In this document: positions 40,241 through 48,637 of the stretch, in pieces
Layout of the letters: every line of letters begins with the position of its first letter
Numbering within the stretch: position 1 is the stretch's first letter
Position numbers and translations under genes: made by a program
Notes under the pieces: generated by a model
The model's database searches: none
Told to the model about the DNA's origin: nothing
Seen by the model: only the letters and a program-made list of their open reading frames with translations
Assembly: GCF_008634025.1 (NCBI RefSeq)
Contig: NZ_PDCM01000001.1
Location: 2,822,501-2,886,500 of the forward strand
Length of the DNA: 64,000 nt
Source: Streptomyces albofaciens JCM 4342
GTDB lineage: Bacteria > Actinomycetota > Actinomycetes > Streptomycetales > Streptomycetaceae
Direction: 5' to 3'

Positions 40241-41356
40241 GTGAAGGTCGGCATCCCCCGCGAGGTCAAGAACAACGAGTTCCGGGTGGCGATCACGCCT
40301 GCCGGTGTGCACGAGCTGGTCCGCAACGGCCACCAGGTCTTCATCGAGAAGGACGCCGGCCTCGGATCCGCCATCCCGAACGAGGAGTACGTCTCGGCCG
40401 GCGCCGAGATCCTCGACACCGCCGATGAGGTCTGGGCCACCGCTGACCTGCTCCTGAAGGTCAAGGAGCCGATCGCGGAGGAGTACCACCGCCTCCGCAA
40501 GGACCAGACGCTCTTCACCTACCTGCACCTGGCCGCCTCCCGCGAGTGCACCGACGCCCTCCTGGAGTCCGGCACCACCGCCATCGCCTACGAGACGGTG
40601 GAGACCGCGGGCCGCCAGCTGCCGCTGCTCGCCCCGATGTCCGAGGTCGCGGGCCGCATCGCCCCGCAGGTCGGCGCCTACCACCTGATGCGCCAGGCCG
40701 GCGGCCGCGGTGTGCTGCCGGGCGGCGTGCCGGGCGTGGCCGCGGGCAGGGCCGTCGTCATCGGCGGCGGCGTCTCCGGCTGGAACGCGGTGCAGATCGC
40801 CGTGGGCCTCGGCTTCCACGTCACCCTGCTCGACAAGGACATCAACAAGCTGCGCGAGGCGGACCGGATCTTCGGCACCAAGGTGCAGACGATCGTCTCC
40901 AACGCCTACGAGCTGGAGAAGGCCGTCGTCGAGGCCGACCTCGTCGTGGGCGCGGTGCTCATCCCGGGCGCCAAGGCCCCGAAGCTGGTCACCAACGAGC
41001 TGGTCGCCAAGATGAAGCCCGGAAGTGTCCTTGTCGACATCGCCATCGACCAGGGCGGCTGCTTCGAGGACTCCCGTCCCACCACCCACGCCGAGCCGAC
41101 CTTCCAGGTCCACAACTCGGTCTTCTACTGCGTGGCCAACATGCCCGGCGCGGTGCCCAGCACCTCCACCTACGCGCTGACCAACGCCACGCTGCCGTAC
41201 ATCGTGTCGCTGGCCAACAACGGCTGGGTCGAGGCGCTGCGCCGCGACGCCGCCCTCGCCAAGGGCCTGAACACCCACGACGGCAAGGTCGTCTACGGCC
41301 CGGTCGCCGAGGCGCACGGCCTGGAGGCCACCGACCTGACCACGCTCCTCGGCTGA
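40241..41356 (+). CDS. ald: Alanine dehydrogenase
   Basis: A 371-residue NAD-dependent L-alanine dehydrogenase (L-alanine + NAD + H2O to pyruvate + NH4). The N-terminus [27 protein letters not shown] contains the substrate-binding Arg and Lys-region residues. The NAD site is [22 protein letters not shown] near residue 175, followed by [16 protein letters not shown] 40241 gives the standard length and has AAGGAC 10 nt upstream; GTG 40232 sits too close to that site. A terminator lies downstream. Confidence 0.96.
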   Translation: MKVGIPREVKNNEFRVAITPAGVHELVRNGHQVFIEKDAGLGSAIPNEEYVSAGAEILDTADEVWATADLLLKVKEPIAEEYHRLRKDQTLFTYLHLAASRECTDALLESGTTAIAYETVETAGRQLPLLAPMSEVAGRIAPQVGAYHLMRQAGGRGVLPGGVPGVAAGRAVVIGGGVSGWNAVQIAVGLGFHVTLLDKDINKLREADRIFGTKVQTIVSNAYELEKAVVEADLVVGAVLIPGAKAPKLVTNELVAKMKPGSVLVDIAIDQGGCFEDSRPTTHAEPTFQVHNSVFYCVANMPGAVPSTSTYALTNATLPYIVSLANNGWVEALRRDAALAKGLNTHDGKVVYGPVAEAHGLEATDLTTLLG

Positions 41357-41699
41357 GGCGTCAATAGCACGCGTCAATGACGCACTTGCCGGCCGGGCCT
41401 TGTCCGCAAGGCCCGGCCGCGGCCGTTCGCCGACACGCCGCACGCCCGAAACCGCACGGGCGGTCCTCAACTCGCCGAGAACGTAACCGTTTAACCGATT
41501 CGCACACCCTCGAAACCTTGCGCTGATGCTGCCTGCACCCTTGACATCGGCATGTTCGATTGCCGACACATCGGGCCGGGTCCGGCGGATTGTGTTGCTG
41601 CGAACGCCCGACACGCCATAGAGTCGCCAACCGTCGGCATAGTGCCACGCTGACCTATCGATAAGTTTCCTGGTCACATCCAAGGAGGTAAGACGACTT
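41357..41699. other. Intergenic region ald-parA with promoter candidates (343 nt)
   Basis: After the ald terminator the region is less GC-rich and contains TTGACA at 41541-41546, a CGGCA...TGCCG inverted repeat just downstream of it, and a possible promoter TTGCTG (41595-41600), 18-nt spacer, TAGAGT (41619-41624). The parA ribosome-binding site AAGGAGGT lies at 41683-41690. No gene is seen. Confidence 0.5.
41391..41418. terminator. ald terminator
   Basis: A perfect 12-bp GC-rich stem (41391-41402 with 41407-41418) with a TCCG loop, 35 nt after the ald stop. No T tract. Confidence 0.75.
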
Positions 41700-42863
41700 G
41701 TGAATGAGTCGACATTTACTCCCGGAGGTGGTCGACCAGGAGCGGTTGCACGGGGCCAGGGTCCCTCGGGGCTCCAGGCTGTCGGCTCCGTCGCTGTCCA
41801 CACCTTCGCGACCCAACAGAGCACCACGACGACAGCCCACCAGAGCATGGACGGCCATCACGTGAACGCCATGGCCGGCGACCGGGGCGGCTCCGAACCC
41901 ACCCGGCTCGCCGACTACGACGACCTGCCCGAGGGGCACTTCTACGACCCGGACGCGGAGTACGAGCCGGACCCCGAATACGCGGCCACGCTCGCTCCGG
42001 ACGCCGCCCGGCAGCGCCGCGAGCGCGTCGGCCCCACGGGACGCCCGCTTCCCTACTTCCCGATTCCAGGACCGTTGACGGACCACGGCCCCGCCAAAAT
42101 CATCGCGATGTGCAACCAGAAAGGCGGGGTGGGAAAGACCACCTCGACCATCAATCTGGGCGCCGCACTCGCCGAATACGGACGGCGGGTACTGCTCGTC
42201 GACTTCGACCCGCAGGGCGCACTGTCCGTCGGGCTCGGCGTCAACCCGATGGAACTGGACCTGACGGTCTACAACCTGCTCATGGAGCGGGGCATGTCGG
42301 CCGACGAGGTGCTGCTGAAGACCGCGGTCCCGAACATGGACCTGCTCCCCAGCAATATCGATTTGTCAGCCGCCGAGGTGCAACTGGTCAGCGAGGTCGC
42401 GCGCGAGTCGACGCTCCAGCGCGCGCTGAAGCCGCTGATGGCCGACTACGACTACATCGTCATCGACTGTCAGCCGTCCCTCGGTCTGCTGACCGTCAAC
42501 GCGCTGACGGCGGCTCACAAGGTCATCGTCCCGCTGGAGTGCGAGTTCTTCGCACTGCGCGGTGTGGCACTGCTCACCGAGACCATCGAGAAGGTCCAGG
42601 AGCGGCTCAACCCCGACCTGGAACTCGACGGCATCCTGGCGACCATGTACGACTCGCGGACCGTGCACAGCCGAGAGGTCCTGGCACGCGTCGTCGAGGC
42701 GTTCGACGACCACGTCTACCACACCGTCATCGGCCGTACGGTGCGCTTCCCCGAGACCACCGTCGCGGGTGAACCCATCACCACGTACGCGTCCAACTCC
42801 GTCGGCGCCGCCGCCTACCGTCAGCTGGCCAGGGAGGTGCTCGCCCGGTGTCACGCCGAGTGA
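41700..42863 (+). CDS. ParA family ATPase (second chromosomal ParA)
   Basis: A 387-residue ParA/Soj-type Walker ATPase. An N-terminal extension of about 130 residues, acidic and Pro-rich near its end (EYEPDPEYAATLAPD), precedes the deviant Walker A MCNQKGGVGKTTSTINLG at about residue 138. Further motifs are LLVDFDPQGALSVGLG and IVIDCQPSLGLLTVNAL. It lies beside scpA and scpB and not with parB or the replication origin genes, so it probably has a chromosome-organisation role other than the canonical origin segregation. GTG 41700 has a near-perfect AAGGAGGT site 9 nt upstream. Confidence 0.9.
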   Translation: MNESTFTPGGGRPGAVARGQGPSGLQAVGSVAVHTFATQQSTTTTAHQSMDGHHVNAMAGDRGGSEPTRLADYDDLPEGHFYDPDAEYEPDPEYAATLAPDAARQRRERVGPTGRPLPYFPIPGPLTDHGPAKIIAMCNQKGGVGKTTSTINLGAALAEYGRRVLLVDFDPQGALSVGLGVNPMELDLTVYNLLMERGMSADEVLLKTAVPNMDLLPSNIDLSAAEVQLVSEVARESTLQRALKPLMADYDYIVIDCQPSLGLLTVNALTAAHKVIVPLECEFFALRGVALLTETIEKVQERLNPDLELDGILATMYDSRTVHSREVLARVVEAFDDHVYHTVIGRTVRFPETTVAGEPITTYASNSVGAAAYRQLAREVLARCHAE

Positions 42864-43486
42864 GTCTGCCCGGAGCCGACGAATTGTTCCGCACGACCGG
42901 GGGGTCGGGGCTGCAGTCCCCGGCGCCCCGCAAGACGAATGGTCCGGCCGCGGCGAACGGGGGTGGCCCCGGAGGCGCCGTCAACGGGGATGCGCCGCGG
43001 GTGCCCGCGCCGGGCGGGCCTGTGGGGCCCGCGGAGACGGTGGAGCCCTCGGGGTCCTCGGAGTCCTCGGTGCCCTCGGCGCCCTCGCGGGCCGAGGAAA
43101 CGAACCCGCGGCGGGGCGAGCCGGATGGCTCGGCGCCGGCCGAGCACGGCGGCCGCGGCGCGGAGGCGGCTGTCCCGAAGGGGCGCCGCCGGCAGGAATC
43201 CGCATCCGCCGACGCGACGGACGGCGGCACGGTTCCGGCTCGGCGCCGGGGGCGCGGCGCGAACCGGCGGCCCAGTGGGCGGGAGCGGCACGACGAGAAG
43301 ATCACCGTGTACGTGTCCGCCGAGGAACTGATGGACCTGGAACACGCCCGCCTCGTGCTTCGTGGCGAGCACGGGCTCGCGGTCGATCGTGGGCGGATCG
43401 TGCGGGAGGCGGTGGCGGTGGTTCTGGCGGACCTGGAGTCTCGGGGGGATGCGAGTATTTTGGTGCGGCGGTTGCGGGGCCGTTGA
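42848..43486 (+). CDS. Hypothetical ParA partner with ribbon-helix-helix-like C-terminus
   Basis: A 212-residue protein. Residues 1-145 are disordered-looking (Gly/Pro/Ser/Glu-rich, with a basic RRRGRGANRRPSGRERHD stretch). Residues about 151-205 read KITVYVSAEELMDLEHARLVLRGEHG followed by DRGRIVREAVAVVLADLE, a beta-strand then two helices, which resembles a ribbon-helix-helix DNA-binding domain. It overlaps the 3' end of the parA-like gene by 16 nt. GTG 42848 has GGGAGGT 9 nt upstream; GTG 42860 in the stop overlap is an alternative. A DNA-binding partner of the ParA is the natural hypothesis. Confidence 0.75.
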   Translation: MSRRVSLPGADELFRTTGGSGLQSPAPRKTNGPAAANGGGPGGAVNGDAPRVPAPGGPVGPAETVEPSGSSESSVPSAPSRAEETNPRRGEPDGSAPAEHGGRGAEAAVPKGRRRQESASADATDGGTVPARRRGRGANRRPSGRERHDEKITVYVSAEELMDLEHARLVLRGEHGLAVDRGRIVREAVAVVLADLESRGDASILVRRLRGR

Positions 43487-43596
43487 CACGGCGGGTGGGG
43501 GGTACCGGGCCCGCGCTTCGCGCGGATACGCGTTTGCTTTGTTTGTGGGGGCGGGGGTGCGCAGGGGGCCATCTCCTCGGCGCCTGGAGTGAACCG

Positions 43597-43638
43597 TGTG
43601 GTCATTGGTGACCGGGGCTACGGTCGTCCTGCGGGGAG
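43597..43638 (+). repeat. Left arm of 42-bp imperfect inverted repeat
   Basis: The arm begins TGTGGTCATT and ends TCCTGCGGGGAG. It is identical in 36 of 42 positions to the reverse complement of 43865-43906. The two arms enclose 226 nt with the small ORF. The arms are separated too far for a simple hairpin, so a protein-bound or mobile-element-like origin is possible. Confidence 0.7.
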
Positions 43639-43701
43639 TGTCCCCCTGCACACCCCCTCCCGCCGGTTTGGCGGGTGCGGGCCGGTGGGGGGAGGTGAAA
43701 G

Positions 43702-43860
43702 ATGACCTTGGTGCGCGCCCACCCTGTGGTCACATTCACGGTACGTAAGCGCAGGGCCGGGGGCGCCTCCGCGTCGTGCGTAAGCCCGCGCCGGGGGTCT
43801 GTAAGACCCCAGCCACGGTGGCGGGAAAGCCGCAAACGGCGCGGGCTCGGGGACACGTAG
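43702..43860 (+). CDS. Possible 52-residue basic peptide
   Basis: An ORF beginning MTLVRAHPVVTFTVRKRRAG and ending RKRRGLGDT, rich in Arg and Ser. It is preceded by GGGGGGAGGTG 4 nt before ATG 43702, one of the strongest ribosome-binding sites in the window. Codon bias is not clearly coding. It lies entirely within the inverted repeat. It may be a real small protein or chance. Confidence 0.35.
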   Translation: MTLVRAHPVVTFTVRKRRAGGASASCVSPRRGSVRPQPRWRESRKRRGLGDT

Positions 43861-43864
43861 GGGT

Positions 43865-43906
43865 CTCCCCGCAGGACGGCCGAGACCCCGGTTACGAATG
43901 ACCACA
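43865..43906 (-). repeat. Right arm of 42-bp imperfect inverted repeat
   Basis: The reverse complement of this arm matches 43597-43638 at 36 of 42 positions; the six differences are scattered, with one cluster of three at arm positions 22-24. The outer 10 and the inner 14 nt are identical. Confidence 0.7.
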
Positions 43907-44071
43907 GGGTTGACTCCCGGCGCCGAGGAGTGACCCCTGCGGGGCCCCGAGCCCCCACCCACCGAACCCTAGGCGCCAAGGCGCGCCCCACCAGTGGGCG
44001 CGCTATGAGATTCGGCTGCCCCCGGGAACGCTACGCTTTGGGGTCGAGCCCGCGCCTTCCCCTGGATCACG

Positions 44072-44944
44072 ATGCCCACCACCGAAGACCACGCCCCGTC
44101 ACTCGCGGACGGTGAGGCCGGTGACGGGAAGTTCACCGTTCGGCTGGAGAACTTCGAGGGGCCGTTCGATCTGCTGCTTCAGTTGATCTCCAAGCACAAG
44201 ATGGACGTCACCGAGGTCGCCCTGTCCAAGGTGACGGACGAGTTCATGGCGTACATCCGGGCCATGGGGCCGGACTGGGACCTCGACCAGACCACCGAGT
44301 TCCTGGTCGTCGCGGCGACACTGCTCGACCTGAAGGCGGCCCGGCTGCTGCCCGCGGCCGAGGTGGAGGACGAGGCGGATCTCGCGTTGCTGGAGGCGCG
44401 TGACCTGTTGTTCGCGCGGCTGCTGCAGTACCGGGCGTACAAGCGTGTCGCGGACATCTTCAGCGAGCGGCTGGAGGACGAGGGGCGCCGCTACCCCCGC
44501 ACCGTCGGACTGGAGCCGCACCACGCCGAGCTGCTGCCCGAGGTCGTGATCAGCATCGGGGCCGAGGGGTTCGCCAGGCTGGCCGTGAAGGCCATGCAGC
44601 CCAAGGCGAAGCCGCAGGTGTACGTGGATCACATTCACGCGCCGCTGGTGAGCGTCAGGGAGCAGGCGGAGGTGCTGGTGGCGCGGCTGCGCGCGGCCGG
44701 TTCGGCCGCGTTCGCGGAGTTGGCGGAGGACGCGCCGGACACGCTCACCGTCGTCGCGCGCTTCCTGGCGCTGCTGGAGCTGTACCGGGAGCGGGTGGTG
44801 GAGCTGGACCAGGAGCAGGCGCTGGGGGTGCTGACGGTCCGGTGGACGGGCGGTGCGGAGGCCGAGCCGGTGGTCACGGACGAGTTCGATCGTGAGGCCG
44901 GGCCGCAGGCCGCGGCGGGCGAGGAAGGCGGGGACGCGGAGTGA
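44072..44944 (+). CDS. scpA: Segregation and condensation protein A (kleisin)
   Basis: A 290-residue bacterial kleisin that bridges the SMC heads and, with ScpB, forms the condensin complex. The N-terminal FTVRLENFEGPFDLLLQLISKHKMDVTEVALSKVTDEFMAYI is the hallmark of the family, followed by the TEFLVVAATLLDLKAARLLP helix. The C-terminal winged helix region is ALLELYRERVVELDQEQALGVLTVRW. The stop overlaps the scpB start (GTGA). Confidence 0.95.
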   Translation: MPTTEDHAPSLADGEAGDGKFTVRLENFEGPFDLLLQLISKHKMDVTEVALSKVTDEFMAYIRAMGPDWDLDQTTEFLVVAATLLDLKAARLLPAAEVEDEADLALLEARDLLFARLLQYRAYKRVADIFSERLEDEGRRYPRTVGLEPHHAELLPEVVISIGAEGFARLAVKAMQPKAKPQVYVDHIHAPLVSVREQAEVLVARLRAAGSAAFAELAEDAPDTLTVVARFLALLELYRERVVELDQEQALGVLTVRWTGGAEAEPVVTDEFDREAGPQAAAGEEGGDAE

Positions 44945-45609
44945 GCGAGGCGCAGGGGATCGTGGGCGGCGGCCTTGACGGGCAGGACGCACCGGTCGGC
45001 GCGCTGGGTGTCGCGGAGCTGGAGCTGCGGCCCGCGCTGGAGGCGGTGCTCATGGTCGTGGACGAGCCGGTGACCGAGGAGCACCTGGCCAGGGTGCTGG
45101 AGCGGCCCCGTCGTGAGGTGGCGCTGGCGCTGCGGGAGCTGTCGGAGGACTACACGCGGCAGGGGCGCGGTTTCGATCTGCGGCTGGTGGCGGGGGGCTG
45201 GCGGTTCTACAGCCGGGCTGCCTACGCGGACGCGGTGGAGAGCTTCGTGCTGGACGGGCAGCAGGCCCGGCTGACGCAGGCCGCGCTGGAGACTCTGGCC
45301 GTGGTCGCGTACCGTCAGCCGGTCAGCCGTTCGCGTGTCTCGGCCGTACGTGGTGTGAACTGTGACGGCGTGATGCGCACCCTCCTCCAGCGGGGTCTGG
45401 TGGAGGAGACGGGGACGGAACCCGAAACAGGTGCGATCCTGTACAGGACGACGAACTACTTTCTGGAGCGGATGGGCCTGCGCGGCCTGGACGAGCTCCC
45501 GGAGCTCGCTCCCTTCCTCCCGGAGGCGGAGGCGGTCGAGGGCGATTCCCGGGAAGGTGTTCCGTCGTTCGACGTAGACGACAGCGGCGACTCTCAGACG
45601 GATCATTGA
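44941..45609 (+). CDS. scpB: Segregation and condensation protein B
   Basis: A 222-residue ScpB with two tandem winged-helix domains: LRPALEAVLMVVDEPVTEEHLARVL in the first, and LTQAALETLAVVAYRQPVSRSRVSAVRGVNCDGVMRTLLQRGLVEETG in the second. It works with ScpA and SMC in chromosome condensation. It is coupled to scpA by a 4-nt overlap, and its stop shares one base with the next start. Confidence 0.95.
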   Translation: MSEAQGIVGGGLDGQDAPVGALGVAELELRPALEAVLMVVDEPVTEEHLARVLERPRREVALALRELSEDYTRQGRGFDLRLVAGGWRFYSRAAYADAVESFVLDGQQARLTQAALETLAVVAYRQPVSRSRVSAVRGVNCDGVMRTLLQRGLVEETGTEPETGAILYRTTNYFLERMGLRGLDELPELAPFLPEAEAVEGDSREGVPSFDVDDSGDSQTDH

Positions 45610-46745
45610 TGCGAAGCAGCGGCAGGAACAACAGGGACGCCGGTAGGGGCAACTACCGGGGTGCGGGCAACAAGAGGGACGAGAGGCAGCAGCGCGCCGG
45701 CCGGCCCCGTCCCGAGGAGCGCCGCTACGACGTGGGCGAGGGCGCGGGCCGGGGCGGCTCCGGTGGCCAGGGCGGTTCCGGCGGACGCGGTGGCTCCGGC
45801 GCCCCGGAGCGCGGCGGCGAGCGCAAGGGCCGCGGCGCGGCGGCCCGCGGCGGCGCCAAGGGCGGTCCCCGTACGAGCCCGAAGGGCGGCGGCAAGGGCC
45901 AGCAGCAGCGCGGCCGGGGGCAGGCTCCGGCGCGGCCCCGTGAGTACGACGCGCAGGTGGAGGAGCGCAATCGCGCCCGGCACAGCAAGCCGCAGATCAA
46001 GACGCCGAAGACGTTCGGCGACCAGGAGGGCGAGCGGCTGCAGAAGGTGCTGGCCCGGGCCGGGATGGGCTCGCGCCGGGCGTGCGAGGAGCTGATCGAC
46101 CAGGCGCGTGTCGAGGTCAACGGGCGGATCGTCACCGAGCAGGGTGTGCGGGTGGACCCGGAGAAGGACGAGGTCAAGGTGGACGGCCTGACGGTCGCCA
46201 CGCAGTCGTACCTCTTCTTCGCGCTGAACAAGCCGGCCGGTGTGGTCTCGACCATGGAGGACCCGGACGGGCGGCAGTGCCTGGGCGACTACGTGACCAA
46301 CCGCGAGACGCGGCTGTTCCACGTGGGTCGGCTGGACACCGAGACCGAGGGCATCATCCTGCTCACCAACCACGGCGAGCTGGCCCACCGGCTGACCCAC
46401 CCGCGCTACGGCGTGCAGAAGACCTACCTGGCCGCGATCCAGGGTCCGCTCCCGCGCGACCTGGGCAAGCAGCTGAAGGACGGCATCCAGCTGGAGGACG
46501 GCTACGCGCGCGCGGACCACTTCCGGGTGGTGCAGCAGACCGGCAAGAACTACCTGGTCGAGGTGACCCTCCACGAGGGCCGCAAGCACATCGTGCGCCG
46601 GATGCTGGCCGAGGCGGGCTTCCCGGTCGAGAAGCTGGTGCGGACGAGCTTCGGGCCGATCGCATTGGGCGACCAGAAGTCCGGCTGGCTGCGCCGGATG
46701 ACGAACACCGAGGTCGGGATGTTGATGCGGGAGGTCGATCTGTAA
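45609..46745 (+). CDS. rluB: RluB-type 23S rRNA pseudouridine synthase
   Basis: A 378-residue pseudouridine synthase. The first 115 residues are a disordered, Gly/Arg/Lys-rich extension (GRGGSGGQGGSGGRGGSG). An S4 domain follows (GERLQKVLARAGMGSRRACEELIDQARVEVNGRIV), then the RsuA/RluB catalytic domain with the catalytic Asp in FHVGRLDTETEGIILLTNHGEL. It probably modifies a uridine of 23S rRNA helix 89-90 like RluB; the exact site is not predictable. ATG 45609 overlaps the scpB stop by one base, so scpA-scpB-rluB form one operon. Confidence 0.92.
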   Translation: MRSSGRNNRDAGRGNYRGAGNKRDERQQRAGRPRPEERRYDVGEGAGRGGSGGQGGSGGRGGSGAPERGGERKGRGAAARGGAKGGPRTSPKGGGKGQQQRGRGQAPARPREYDAQVEERNRARHSKPQIKTPKTFGDQEGERLQKVLARAGMGSRRACEELIDQARVEVNGRIVTEQGVRVDPEKDEVKVDGLTVATQSYLFFALNKPAGVVSTMEDPDGRQCLGDYVTNRETRLFHVGRLDTETEGIILLTNHGELAHRLTHPRYGVQKTYLAAIQGPLPRDLGKQLKDGIQLEDGYARADHFRVVQQTGKNYLVEVTLHEGRKHIVRRMLAEAGFPVEKLVRTSFGPIALGDQKSGWLRRMTNTEVGMLMREVDL

Positions 46746-46795
46746 GCGCCGGACGCTGGCGCCGGCCTTGCGAGGTCGTGGGACCACCTCTTATT

Positions 46796-46806
46796 GTCAC
46801 TGTGAC
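46796..46806. promoter_or_regulatory. Palindromic operator candidate before ADP-ribosylglycohydrolase gene
   Basis: A perfect 11-bp palindrome GTCACTGTGAC, extended to ATTGTCACTGTGACGAT with a single mismatched pair. It lies 21 nt before the start codon, in a locally AT-rich stretch after rluB, where a repressor would block transcription initiation. The regulator is unknown; an NrtR-like factor is one idea because of the ADP-ribose connection, but I cannot confirm a match. Confidence 0.6.
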
Positions 46807-46827
46807 GATTAAGGGGTGGTTCTTTTC

Positions 46828-47844
46828 ATGGCGTCCGCCGCTACCGGTTCGCTCATCGGGCTCGCGCTCGGTGACGCGCTCGGGTATCCGACCGAGTTCC
46901 TGGACGTGTCCGCGATCCTGGCCCGGTGCGGGCCGTGGCGGGAGCTGGCGCTGCCGGCGCCCGCGTACGTGACCGACGACACGCAGATGACGATCGCCCT
47001 CGGGCGGGCCCTGCGTACGGCCGTGGCGGCCGCGGGCGGCGTCGGCGGGCTGGACGCCGCGCACCTGGTCCCGCCCGTACGGGAGAGGTACGTCGAGTGG
47101 TGGCGCTCGCCGGACAACAACCGGGCGCCGGGCAACACCTGCCTCCGGGCGTGCCAGCTGCTCAGCGAGCCCGAGCGGCCGTGGGTGCAGGCCGGTCAGA
47201 TCGGCTCGAAGGGGTGCGGCGCGAACATGCGGGTGGCCCCGGTGGGGCTGGTGCCGGAGCTGAGCCCGGAGCAGCGTTCCGGCGCGGCGCAGCTCCAGTC
47301 CGCGCTCACGCACGGCCACCCGACCGCACTCGCCGCCAGCGACCTCACCGCGTACGCCGTGCACGTGCTCGCGCAGGGCGCCCGGCCGGACGAGCTGCCC
47401 GGACTGCTGCGCTCGTACGCGGTCGGCAGCCGCACGGTCTACCGGGACGACTGGCTGGGGGAGCTGTGGCGCCACGCCCAGGACCCGTCCCCCGAGCACT
47501 TCATCGCGCGCGGCTGGGACGACTGCCTCGGCGTGCTGGACCGGCTGGACGCCGCGCTGCGCGCCCCCGACCCGGAGGCCGACCCCTGCCTGGCCACCGG
47601 CGCCGGCTGGATCGCCGAGGAGGCGCTCGCCACCGGACTGTTGTGCTTCCTGCTCTTCCCCGACGAGCCGCTGACCGCGCTGCGCCGCGCCGCCTGCTCG
47701 TCCGGCGACTCCGACTCGATCGCCTGCCTCACCGGCGCCTTCGCGGGCGCCCGCCTGGGCGCGGGGGCCTGGCCGGAGGAGTGGGCGGAGCGGATCGAGT
47801 ACCGCGACCAGCTGCTGGCACTGGGGAAGGTGTGGGATGTCTGA
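46828..47844 (+). CDS. ADP-ribosylglycohydrolase family protein
   Basis: A 338-residue protein of the DraG/ARH family, which removes ADP-ribose from proteins or nucleic acids. The N-terminal GSLIGLALGDALGYPTEFLDV, the metal-binding TDDTQMTIALGRAL, and the C-terminal CSSGDSDSIACLTGAFAGARLG (second Asp/Ser metal motif) are present, so both Mg sites look intact. ATG 46828 has AAGGGG 11 nt upstream. Its end overlaps the next gene by 8 nt, so the pair is an operon with an RlaP-like nucleotidyltransferase. Confidence 0.9.
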   Translation: MASAATGSLIGLALGDALGYPTEFLDVSAILARCGPWRELALPAPAYVTDDTQMTIALGRALRTAVAAAGGVGGLDAAHLVPPVRERYVEWWRSPDNNRAPGNTCLRACQLLSEPERPWVQAGQIGSKGCGANMRVAPVGLVPELSPEQRSGAAQLQSALTHGHPTALAASDLTAYAVHVLAQGARPDELPGLLRSYAVGSRTVYRDDWLGELWRHAQDPSPEHFIARGWDDCLGVLDRLDAALRAPDPEADPCLATGAGWIAEEALATGLLCFLLFPDEPLTALRRAACSSGDSDSIACLTGAFAGARLGAGAWPEEWAERIEYRDQLLALGKVWDV

Positions 47845-48637
47845 CGGGGCGCGGAACGGCGCGGAGCTGCGGGCGGCCGGGCTGCCCGATCTCGATCTGG
47901 GCGAGGTGACGGCGGGGGAGGGCGATCCGCTGGTCTTCGCGACGGTCAGCGGCGCGCATCTCTACGGCTTCCCGTCCCGCGACTCGGACGTGGACCTGCG
48001 CGGGGCGCACCTGCTGCCCGCCGCCGCGCTGGTCGGGCTGCGGGAGCCGGACGAGACGCGCTCCTGGATGGCGGACCGGGACGGTGTCGAGGTCGATCTC
48101 GTCACCCACGACCTGCGCAAGTTCGCGCGGCTGATGCTGCGGCGCAACGGCTATGTGCTGGAGCAGCTGCTCTCGCCGCTGGTGGTGCGCACGAGCGCGC
48201 TGCACGCGGAACTGGTGGCGCTGGCGCCCGCCGTCCTCACCCGCCACCACGCCCACCACTACCGGGGCTTCGCGAACACGCAGTGGCGCCTCTTCGAGAA
48301 GACCGGCGAGCTGAAGCCGCTGCTGTACACGCTGCGGGTGCTGCTGACCGGCATTCACCTGATGGGCAGTGGACAGGTGCTGGCCCATCTGCCCACGCTG
48401 GCCGGGCTGGTGGCGGCGCCTTCGTACGTACCGGAGCTGGTCGCGGCCAAGTCCGAGGCGGAGCACGGGACCGCCGCCGGGCTGGTGGACCCGGAGCGGC
48501 TGCGGGCGGACGTGGCGGAGCTGCACGGCCGGCTGGACGCGGCGCAGGCCGCCTCCGCGCTGCCGGACGCCCCCGGCGGCCACGACGCGCTACACGACCT
48601 CCTCGTACGCGCCCGTCTCGGCGCAGCGCAGCGCTGA
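47837..48637 (+). CDS. RlaP-like nucleotidyltransferase (first copy)
   Basis: A 266-residue pol-beta-fold nucleotidyltransferase. The active-site strand reads VSGAHLYGFPSRDSDVDLRGAHLLP, giving G-[AS]-x-x-[YF]-G and the DSDVD acids, then a third acid in GVEVDLVTHDLRKFARLMLRRNGYVLEQLLSP. This arrangement and length resemble the family I know as RlaP (Nuc-transf, PF10127), which was proposed to act in RNA repair. The C-terminal half is helical (HHAHHYRGFANTQWRLFEKTGELKPLLYTLRVLLTG). It is coupled to the ADP-ribosylglycohydrolase and converges on a second copy. Confidence 0.82.
   Translation: MSDGARNGAELRAAGLPDLDLGEVTAGEGDPLVFATVSGAHLYGFPSRDSDVDLRGAHLLPAAALVGLREPDETRSWMADRDGVEVDLVTHDLRKFARLMLRRNGYVLEQLLSPLVVRTSALHAELVALAPAVLTRHHAHHYRGFANTQWRLFEKTGELKPLLYTLRVLLTGIHLMGSGQVLAHLPTLAGLVAAPSYVPELVAAKSEAEHGTAAGLVDPERLRADVAELHGRLDAAQAASALPDAPGGHDALHDLLVRARLGAAQR

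Larger units (their letters stand above)
43487..44071. other. Intergenic region upstream of scpA with inverted repeat (585 nt)
   Basis: A long gap between the ParA/RHH pair and scpA. It holds a 42-bp imperfect inverted repeat (43597-43638 and 43865-43906), a small ORF at 43702-43860 with a strong ribosome-binding site, and a short hairpin GGGGTCT-GTA-AGACCCC at 43794-43810. The remainder shows nothing recognisable. Confidence 0.6.
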
